Positions 1-5,033 of a stretch of 5,033 bases of DNA are shown here, piece after piece. The notes below the pieces were generated by a model. It had not been told where the DNA came from and did no database searches. It saw only the letters and a list, made by a program, of their open reading frames with translations. How positions within the stretch are numbered: the first letter of the stretch is position 1; every line of letters begins with the position of its first letter. Both the position numbers and the translations under genes were made by a program. Source of the stretch: Negativicoccus succinicivorans (GTDB lineage: Bacteria > Bacillota > Negativicutes > Veillonellales > Negativicoccaceae); contig NZ_JAHAHH010000083.1 of NCBI RefSeq assembly GCF_018373335.1, positions 1 to 5,033 on the forward strand, given 5' to 3'.

Positions 1-2243
1 TCAATTTTAATGATGCCGTCGCCCTTGCAGGCCTCGCACCGGCCGCCGCTCATATTGAAGCTGAAACGCCCCGGCTTATAGCCGCGCAACTTCGCTTCCG
101 GCGTTTGGCTGTACAATTCACGAATCGGCGTGAAAACACCGGTATAGGTCACCGGATTGGAACGCGGCGTACGTCCGATCGGCTGCTGGTTGATATCGAT
201 AATTTTGTCGATATTTTTCGCGCCGGTAATGCTTTTATACGTGCCGGTGCGGTGGTATTTGCGGTACAGACCGTTGGCCAACCCTTTGTAAAGGATCTCG
301 TTGACCAGCGTACTCTTACCCGAACCGGATACCCCGGTCACGACCGTAAGGCAGCCCAAGGGGAACGTCACATCAATATTCTGCAAGTTGTGTTCGCTCG
401 CGCCGCGGACTACAAGCTTTTTGCCGTTGCCTTTGCGGCGTTGCGCCGGTACGGGAATGTAGCGCTTGCCCGCGAGGTATTGTCCGGTCAGCGATTGCGG
501 CGTTTGCAAAATGGCTTTTAAATCCCCCTGCGCGACAATTTGACCGCCGTATTCACCGGCGCCCGGACCGATGTCGACGATATGGTCCGCCGCGCGAATG
601 GTATCTTCATCATGCTCGACGACGATCAGGCTGTTGCCCAAATCGCGCAGTCCTTTCAAGGTCGCCAGCAGACGATCATTATCGCGCTGATGCAAACCGA
701 TCGAAGGTTCGTCCAAAATGTAAAGCACGCCGACGAGACCTGAGCCGATCTGCGTCGCCAAACGAATCCGCTGCGCCTCCCCGCCGGACAGCGTGCCCGA
801 TGAACGGGCCAGCGTCAAATAGCCCAAGCCCACATCATAGAGGAAACCGATGCGCGCATTGAGTTCTTTCACAATTTGGCGAGCAATGACCATTTCTTTT
901 TCCGTCAGTTCGAGGTCGTTCAAAAAACCGCGAATTTCCGCAATCGAAAGGCAGGTCAGTTCATGAATATTCAAGCCGCCGACCTTGAACGCCAACACTT
1001 CCGGTTTGAGGCGCGCGCCCTGGCATTCCGTGCAGGGAACCTCCGTCATGTAGCGTTCCATTTCCTGCCGCTGACTGTCCGAGAACGCGTCGCGATGGCG
1101 ACGTTTCACCATGGGAACGACACCTTCAAACGCTCGATCATAGCTCTTGACTTCGCCGCGCATATTTTCATAACGGAAACGGAATTTTTTAGACGTGCCG
1201 TCGCGTAAATAGCGCTTGCCTTCCGCCGGCAAATCACTGTAAGAATCATCTAAAGTCAGACCGTACGATTTCAGAAACGGCACGAGCTGCACCATGAACC
1301 ATGAGTTACGGTTCGTGGAAAGCGCTTGCACCGCGCCGTCTTTGAACGGCAAATCGGGATCCGGTACGATCAGACTGAAATCCGGCTCCAGGCTCGCGCC
1401 AAGACCCGTGCAAACGGGACACGCTCCAAACGGATTATTAAAGGAAAAAAGCCGCGGCTCCGGTTCCGGCAAGGAGATCCCGCAATCCGGGCAGGCGAAA
1501 TGCTGACTGAATACATATTGCGGTCCGTCCACCACCTGCGCATACACGACGCCTTCCCCTAAACCGAGCGCCGTTTCGAGCGAACCCGCCAAACGTTGCG
1601 CCAAGCCTTCGCGCGCGATCAGTCGATCGACCACCACCTCGATGACGTGTTTGCGATTTTTCTCCAAATCAATCTCTTCATCGAGACTCCGTATTTCGCC
1701 GTCGACGCGTACACGCGCATAGCCTTCTTTACGCAAGCGCTCCAACGTCTTTTTATGCGTGCCTTTTTGCGCCCGAACGACCGGCGCCAGTAAGAGAAAA
1801 CGCGTGCCTTCCGGTAAGGCTAAAATGGCATCCGTAATCTGTTCGACCGTCTGCTGCGTGATCGGCTTGCCGCAATGCGGACAAAACGGCCGACCTACCC
1901 GCGCGTACAAAAGACGCAGGTAGTCGTAAATCTCGGTCACCGTGCCGACCGTCGAACGCGGGTTGCGGCTGGTCGTTTTCTGGTCGATGGAAATGGCCGG
2001 TGAAAGACCCGCGATATAATCGACATCCGGCTTATCCATCTGCCCGAGGAACTGCCTCGCATACGCGGATAAAGACTCCACATAACGGCGCTGTCCTTCC
2101 GCGTAAATGGTGTCAAACGCGAGAGAGGACTTGCCGCTGCCGGAAAGTCCCGTAAAAACAATAAATTTATCCCGCGGCAGACGCAAATCAATATTCTGCA
2201 AATTATGTTGACGCGCCCCGCGAATGATCATTTCTTCTTTCAT
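1..2243 (-). CDS. uvrA: UvrABC excinuclease subunit A (UvrA), C-terminus cut by window edge
   Basis: UvrA is the cytoplasmic damage-sensing ABC ATPase of nucleotide excision repair; its dimer scans DNA and loads UvrB at lesions. I translated the minus strand from the ATG at 2243 and obtained one unbroken frame of 747 codons with no stop before the window edge. The family is usually about 940 residues, so some 190 are missing. Visible in order: Walker A GLSGSGKS (32-39), CPHC (121-124), a four-Cys zinc finger in the insertion domain (C251, C254, C275, C278), CTEC (404-407), ABC signature LSGGEAQR (485-492), Walker B ILDEPS (509-514), H-loop His544, second Walker A GVSGSGKST (637-645), and the first half of the C-terminal zinc finger (C736, C739). 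The second half of that finger, the second signature and Walker B lie beyond the edge. The start is supported by an AAAGGAG site just upstream and the family-typical N-terminus MKEEMIIRGARQHNL. It follows uvrB by 13 bases and is probably co-transcribed with it. Identification is certain; whether the gene is complete beyond the edge is unknown. Confidence 0.98.
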   Translation of the reverse strand, partial: MKEEMIIRGARQHNLQNIDLRLPRDKFIVFTGLSGSGKSSLAFDTIYAEGQRRYVESLSAYARQFLGQMDKPDVDYIAGLSPAISIDQKTTSRNPRSTVGTVTEIYDYLRLLYARVGRPFCPHCGKPITQQTVEQITDAILALPEGTRFLLLAPVVRAQKGTHKKTLERLRKEGYARVRVDGEIRSLDEEIDLEKNRKHVIEVVVDRLIAREGLAQRLAGSLETALGLGEGVVYAQVVDGPQYVFSQHFACPDCGISLPEPEPRLFSFNNPFGACPVCTGLGASLEPDFSLIVPDPDLPFKDGAVQALSTNRNSWFMVQLVPFLKSYGLTLDDSYSDLPAEGKRYLRDGTSKKFRFRYENMRGEVKSYDRAFEGVVPMVKRRHRDAFSDSQRQEMERYMTEVPCTECQGARLKPEVLAFKVGGLNIHELTCLSIAEIRGFLNDLELTEKEMVIARQIVKELNARIGFLYDVGLGYLTLARSSGTLSGGEAQRIRLATQIGSGLVGVLYILDEPSIGLHQRDNDRLLATLKGLRDLGNSLIVVEHDEDTIRAADHIVDIGPGAGEYGGQIVAQGDLKAILQTPQSLTGQYLAGKRYIPVPAQRRKGNGKKLVVRGASEHNLQNIDVTFPLGCLTVVTGVSGSGKSTLVNEILYKGLANGLYRKYHRTGTYKSITGAKNIDKIIDINQQPIGRTPRSNPVTYTGVFTPIRELYSQTPEAKLRGYKPGRFSFNMSGGRCEACKGDGIIKI

Positions 2244-2247
2244 AGCG

Positions 2248-2254
2248 CTCCTTT
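2248..2254 (-). promoter_or_regulatory. ribosome binding site of uvrA
   Basis: On the minus strand AAAGGAG lies four bases before the uvrA ATG. It sits entirely in the 13-base gap after the uvrB stop codon. A second in-frame ATG at codon 5 would be 16 bases from this site, so the site supports the first ATG. A ribosome finishing uvrB would stop on or next to this site, which makes translational coupling likely (inference). Confidence 0.85.
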
Positions 2255-2256
2255 AT

Positions 2257-4335
2257 TCAGCGATGACGACGCGGTTTTTTCTTCATCGCGCGCATCTTAT
2301 CCCGTGCCTGCGAACCGAAGCGATCCGCCCATTCCTGACGCAAGCGCCCGAGTTCATCGCGCCATTGCGCCGCTTTTTCAAACTCCAAATCCTTCGCCGC
2401 TTGGCGCATGGCCTTTTCCGTCTCCACAATGCGGGCATGCAGGCTTTCATCGGTCGCTTCGCTCATATCGGCGTCATATTCCTTGCGCCAATCCGTTTCC
2501 GCCACCTTGGTCAGGGAAATTAAATCTTTAACCTCTTTAATAATGGTCTTCGGCGTAATATTGTGTTCCGTATTATACGCCTCTTGTATTTCGCGACGGC
2601 GCTTTGTTTCTTCCATCGCGCGCGCCATCGAGTCCGTGACATGATCCGCGTATAAAATGACATGCCCTTTGGCGTTACGGGCCGCCCGCCCGATCGTCTG
2701 GATCAAGCTGGTATCGGAACGCAAAAAGCCTTCTTTATCCGCGTCCAAAATCGCGACAAGCGAAACTTCCGGCATATCCAATCCTTCGCGCAGCAGGTTG
2801 ATGCCGACCAGCACATCAAATACTCCGGCGCGCAGATCGCGGATAATCTCCGCCCGCTCGATGGTGGCGATATCGCTGTGCAGGTAGCGCACTTTAACAT
2901 CCATTTCTTTAAGAAAATCCGTCAGATCTTCCGCCATCTTTTTCGTGAGCGTGGTAATCATCACGCGCTCATTATCTTTCACACGCGTGCGAATTTCGCC
3001 CAAGAGATCATCCATCTGACCGCGAATCGGCCGCACTTCCACCGACGGGTCCAACAGGCCCGTAGGACGAATAATCTGCTCGGCCATATTCGTCTGTACC
3101 GACATTTCATACGGACCGGGCGTCGCCGAAATGTAGACGATCTGATTGATCCGTTCGACGAACTCATCAAACATCAACGGCCGGTTGTCCGCCGCCGAAG
3201 GCAGACGAAAACCGTAGTCGATCAACGATAATTTACGGGAACGGTCACCGGCATACATGCCGCGCAACTGCGGCACGGTGACATGCGATTCGTCGACCAT
3301 GATTAAAAAATCATCGGGGAAATAATCCAGCAGCGTATACGGCGCTTCACCGGGCGCGCGGCCCGAGAGATGCCGCGAATAATTTTCGATGCCCGAGCAG
3401 TACCCGATCTCCCGAATCATTTCCAAATCATAACGGGTACGCTGCTCCAAGCGTTGCGCTTCCAATAATTTATTTTCCGATTGCAGTACCGCCAATCGTT
3501 CATCCAGCTCCGCTTCGATGGAGTGCAAGGCGCGCTCCATTTTCGCGCCGGTCGTGACGTAATGGCTCGCCGGATAAATCGCGACGTGCGTACGCTCGGC
3601 GATCACTTCGCCCGTAAGCGTATCGATTTCCGTCAGGCGATCAATCTCATCACCGAACATCTCAATGCGGATGATCTGCTCCGACTCGCCGACCGGAAAC
3701 ACTTCAATCGTGTCACCGCGCACGCGAAATGTGCCGCGGACTAAATTCATATCATTGCGTGTGTATTGAATATCCACCAACTTGCGCAGAATTTCCTCTT
3801 GCGGCTTCACCTGACCTTTACGCAGGGACGCCACCATCTCCGTATAATCTTCCGGATCGCCCAAACCGTAAATGCAGGAAACCGACGCGACAATAATCAC
3901 GTCACGGCGTTCAAATAAACTCATCGTTGCCGAGTGACGCAACTTATCGATCTCATCATTGATCGACGCGTCTTTTTCAATATAAGTATCCGTTGACGGA
4001 ATATAGGATTCCGGTTGGTAGTAATCGTAGTAACTGACAAAGTAAGCCACTTCATTATCGGGGAAAAACGCTTGAAATTCGCTGGCCAACTGCGCCGCAA
4101 GCGTTTTATTCGGCGCGATGATCAAGGTCGGTTTTTGCACCTCTTCAATCACTTTCGCCATCGTATATGTCTTGCCGGTACCGGTAGCTCCCAGCAGCAC
4201 CTGCGCCCAATGACCGTCACGAATCCCCTGCGCCAAATCCGCGATCGCTTGCGGCTGATCGCCCATCGGTTGAAACGGAGCGTGGACTTTGAACGGAACG
4301 GGCGTACCGCTGTATGTTCTTTTTAAATGCTTCAT
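2257..4335 (-). CDS. uvrB: UvrABC excinuclease subunit B (UvrB)
   Basis: UvrB is the damage-verifying, helicase-like subunit of nucleotide excision repair. It is loaded by UvrA, inserts a beta-hairpin between the strands at the lesion, and recruits UvrC for incision. The 692-residue product has full family length (about 660-700). Seen in order: Walker A GATGTGKT (49-56); the tyrosine-rich beta-hairpin from about 98 to 122 with YYDYY at 102-106; the UvrA/UvrB interaction domain, roughly 160-250; the DESH box (348-351, superfamily 2 motif II); ISATPG (402-407, motif III); motif V around GINLLREGLDMPE (511-523); motif VI QTIGRAARN (546-554); and a C-terminal UVR domain (about 631-669) of the type that pairs with UvrC. 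A basic tail follows, ending KKKPRRHR. The start has an AGGGGG ribosome binding site four bases upstream. No key residue appears missing. It is the first gene of a likely uvrB-uvrA operon, separated from the upstream gene by a terminator. Confidence 0.99.
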   Translation of the reverse strand: MKHLKRTYSGTPVPFKVHAPFQPMGDQPQAIADLAQGIRDGHWAQVLLGATGTGKTYTMAKVIEEVQKPTLIIAPNKTLAAQLASEFQAFFPDNEVAYFVSYYDYYQPESYIPSTDTYIEKDASINDEIDKLRHSATMSLFERRDVIIVASVSCIYGLGDPEDYTEMVASLRKGQVKPQEEILRKLVDIQYTRNDMNLVRGTFRVRGDTIEVFPVGESEQIIRIEMFGDEIDRLTEIDTLTGEVIAERTHVAIYPASHYVTTGAKMERALHSIEAELDERLAVLQSENKLLEAQRLEQRTRYDLEMIREIGYCSGIENYSRHLSGRAPGEAPYTLLDYFPDDFLIMVDESHVTVPQLRGMYAGDRSRKLSLIDYGFRLPSAADNRPLMFDEFVERINQIVYISATPGPYEMSVQTNMAEQIIRPTGLLDPSVEVRPIRGQMDDLLGEIRTRVKDNERVMITTLTKKMAEDLTDFLKEMDVKVRYLHSDIATIERAEIIRDLRAGVFDVLVGINLLREGLDMPEVSLVAILDADKEGFLRSDTSLIQTIGRAARNAKGHVILYADHVTDSMARAMEETKRRREIQEAYNTEHNITPKTIIKEVKDLISLTKVAETDWRKEYDADMSEATDESLHARIVETEKAMRQAAKDLEFEKAAQWRDELGRLRQEWADRFGSQARDKMRAMKKKPRRHR

Positions 4336-4339
4336 AGTA

Positions 4340-4345
4340 CCCCCT
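4340..4345 (-). promoter_or_regulatory. ribosome binding site of uvrB
   Basis: On the minus strand AGGGGG lies four bases before the uvrB ATG at 4335. It is a purine-rich variant of the AGGAGG consensus and the only such run in the short AT-rich leader, so it fixes this start. Confidence 0.75.
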
Positions 4346-4362
4346 GTATATGCGTATTTCTC

Positions 4363-4377
4363 ATATAATTATTATAT
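4363..4377 (-). repeat. 15-base AT-only palindrome over the promoter
   Basis: ATATAAT and ATTATAT form perfect inverted arms around a single central T on the plus strand. The arms contain the TATAAT of the likely uvrBA promoter. The symmetry could be an operator half-site pair or simply a consequence of AT-only sequence around a -10 box. No GC pairs are present, so it would not be a stable RNA hairpin. Confidence 0.3.
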
Positions 4378-4379
4378 CA
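4371..4379 (-). promoter_or_regulatory. probable uvrBA promoter, extended -10 box
   Basis: The minus strand reads TGATATAAT here: a perfect TATAAT (-10, positions 4376-4371) preceded by the TGn extension of sigma-70/SigA promoters. Extended -10 promoters do not need a good -35 box. At 17-base spacing the hexamer is AATATA, a poor match to TTGACA. Transcription would start near 4364, giving a leader of roughly 28 bases that carries the uvrB ribosome binding site. The box lies downstream of the intrinsic terminator, where an operon promoter is expected. The surroundings are very AT-rich, so chance matches are possible. Confidence 0.6.
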
Positions 4380-4391
4380 TATCTAAAAAAT

Positions 4392-4419
4392 TCTATATTA
4401 TTTACTGCTCACCTGTCAC
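4392..4419 (-). promoter_or_regulatory. alternative uvrBA promoter (-35 GTGACA, -10 TATAGA)
   Basis: On the minus strand GTGACA (4419-4414) matches the -35 consensus TTGACA at five of six bases. After 16 bases TATAGA (4397-4392) matches TATAAT at four of six. It would start transcription near 4385, about 20 bases upstream of the extended -10 candidate. It could be a second promoter or a chance match; I rank it below the other. Confidence 0.3.
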
Positions 4420-4468
4420 GCGTAATAAGAATGTCAGATAAATTATTCGCTACCCCGTTTTGGCATAC

Positions 4469-4497
4469 AAAAAAGTCTCGCGATCACGAGACTTTTT
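4469..4497 (-). terminator. rho-independent terminator downstream of the small membrane-protein gene
   Basis: GTCTCG (4475-4480) pairs perfectly with CGAGAC (4487-4492) around the six-base loop CGATCA. The stem continues as A:T pairs into flanking homopolymer runs. Read on the minus strand, the GC-containing stem is followed by six Ts (4474-4469), the standard intrinsic terminator form. It begins 42 bases after the stop of the gene ending at 4539 and lies before the uvrB promoter candidates, so it separates two transcription units. With five Ts on the other side (4493-4497) it is symmetric and could also stop plus-strand transcription, although no plus-strand gene is seen. Confidence 0.88.
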
Positions 4498-4538
4498 GCT
4501 ATAAAGTTAATAGAGTTATTGGGCTCAAAATTGAGATT

Positions 4539-5003
4539 TTACAAACCATATTTTTCATAAAAATCATTAAACGTTACAAAAACTTCTATTTTTGATGCAA
4601 TTTTGTTTTCGGTTTCTTTGTATACCAAAATCTCCACTCTATACTTCCCACCCTTTGTCAGATAGTCAAAATAATAATGCCGCTCATATTCACTATCGTA
4701 TGCGTGTATCCATTCATTAGTTTTTGCCAACTCTTTAATCCCTTGTACTACCTCACCATAATGTTTTTTTACTACCATTTCTTTTTTGAGATACAAACGA
4801 TATCCTATCGTATAGTATTGGGCTTTTTGGATGTCAGACATGTGCTGTATGCATCCAAACTCACGAGCATACACTTGTTCCAACGTATCGGCACGCGCTT
4901 GGATTTTATCAGTAAAAAACGCCTCATAAACAAAAGTAGAAGCAAAGTAAAAAACAAACAGCAGCATCCCACCTATCACAAAGTAATTGAATATTTTACG
5001 CAT
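4539..5003 (-). CDS. hypothetical small membrane-anchored protein, function unknown
   Basis: I do not recognise this protein. The preferred ATG at 5003 gives 154 residues starting MRKIFNYF. An in-frame ATG at 5033, the last bases of the window, would add ten residues, and the frame may continue beyond the edge. I prefer 5003 because AGGCAGGA lies seven bases upstream and the product then begins with a short basic stretch followed by one hydrophobic segment (about residues 6-30). That pattern fits an uncleaved signal anchor, with the rest (about 120 residues) probably outside the membrane. The soluble part is charged and strikingly aromatic: 18 Tyr, 13 Phe and 1 Trp in 154 residues. It has one Cys (residue 51). 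The last 35 residues alternate in a way that suggests beta strands. GC is about 35% in a sampled line, far below the neighbouring repair genes. A strong terminator follows it. It could be a lineage-specific or acquired gene; there is no evidence for a link to DNA repair. Confidence 0.72.
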   Translation of the reverse strand: MRKIFNYFVIGGMLLFVFYFASTFVYEAFFTDKIQARADTLEQVYAREFGCIQHMSDIQKAQYYTIGYRLYLKKEMVVKKHYGEVVQGIKELAKTNEWIHAYDSEYERHYYFDYLTKGGKYRVEILVYKETENKIASKIEVFVTFNDFYEKYGL

Positions 5004-5010
5004 CTTTAAA

Positions 5011-5020
5011 TCCTGCCTTT
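5011..5020 (-). promoter_or_regulatory. ribosome binding site supporting the start at 5003
   Basis: The minus strand reads AAAGGCAGGA here, with its AGGA core ending seven bases before the ATG at 5003. This normal spacing favours 5003 over the ATG at 5033, whose upstream region is outside the window and cannot be judged. Confidence 0.5.
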
Positions 5021-5033
5021 TAATGCTGTCCAT

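Noticed and set aside
105..1793. Several plus-strand open frames of 65-138 codons opposite uvrA
   Set aside because: All are antisense to the unbroken uvrA frame; they overlap each other in different frames and show no recognisable motifs.
1937..2191. An 84-codon minus-strand frame inside uvrA
   Set aside because: It is on the same strand as uvrA but in another frame, and uvrA is continuous and conserved through this stretch, including the first Walker A region, so there is no frameshift to explain.
2662..3231. A 189-codon open frame on the plus strand opposite uvrB
   Set aside because: It lies wholly antisense to a conserved, motif-complete uvrB. Its translation is rich in Arg, His and Gln with no domain, as expected of a shadow frame in GC-rich coding DNA, and I saw no supporting ribosome binding site.
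4524..4535. Small inverted repeat CTCAA-AA-TTGAG just after the stop of the small gene
   Set aside because: A five-base stem with a two-base loop cannot form a good hairpin and has no T run. The hairpin at 4469-4497 is the real terminator.
4350..4595. An 81-codon plus-strand frame across the intergenic region
   Set aside because: It runs through the uvrB promoter candidates and the terminator hairpin and into the end of the next gene on the opposite strand. Its composition is random AT-rich with no ribosome binding site.
4677..5009. A 110-codon plus-strand frame opposite the small membrane-protein gene
   Set aside because: The minus-strand frame has a ribosome binding site, a sensible signal anchor and a terminator. 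The plus-strand frame has none of these, and its hydrophobicity reflects low-complexity AT-rich sequence.
1..5033. Search for a hidden system: CRISPR repeats, insertion-sequence ends, tRNA or rRNA, toxin-antitoxin pairs, riboswitches
   Set aside because: I saw no regularly spaced repeats, transposase frames, terminal inverted repeats, structured RNA genes or gene pairs. Apart from the short intergenic region, the window is filled by three ordinary minus-strand genes.

Overview
The window comes from a bacterial chromosome and is dominated by two core nucleotide-excision-repair genes on the minus strand, uvrB and then uvrA. The tandem order uvrB-uvrA, strong purine-rich ribosome binding sites and closely packed genes suggest a member of the Bacillota (Firmicutes). 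The moderately high GC of the repair genes (57-62% in two sampled 60-base lines) would suit a Negativicutes-type organism such as a Megasphaera or Dialister relative. That finer placement is a guess from sequence feel, not a phylogeny.

Layout, read along the minus strand from right to left. (1) 5033-4539: a small AT-rich gene for an unrecognised single-span membrane-anchored protein, probably starting at 5003; its upstream side lies outside the window. (2) 4538-4336: a 203-base intergenic region with a strong symmetric intrinsic terminator (4469-4497) that ends the small gene's transcript, then an AT-rich promoter region with a perfect extended -10 box (4371-4379) and a 15-base palindrome over it. 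(3) 4335-2257: complete uvrB, 692 residues, with all expected helicase and damage-binding motifs. (4) a 13-base gap holding the uvrA ribosome binding site. (5) 2243-1: uvrA, intact from its start but cut by the window edge after 747 codons; roughly 190 C-terminal residues are missing, including half of the last zinc finger and the second ABC signature and Walker B.

UvrA and UvrB work together. UvrA dimers find distorted DNA and load UvrB, which opens the helix and verifies the lesion before UvrC (not in this window) cuts. The two genes almost certainly share one transcript starting between the terminator and uvrB. I see no LexA/DinR-type SOS box upstream of uvrB.

I found no mobile element, CRISPR array, tRNA, rRNA or riboswitch. 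I also found nothing that qualifies as a previously undescribed system. The only unknown is the small aromatic-rich membrane protein at the right edge.
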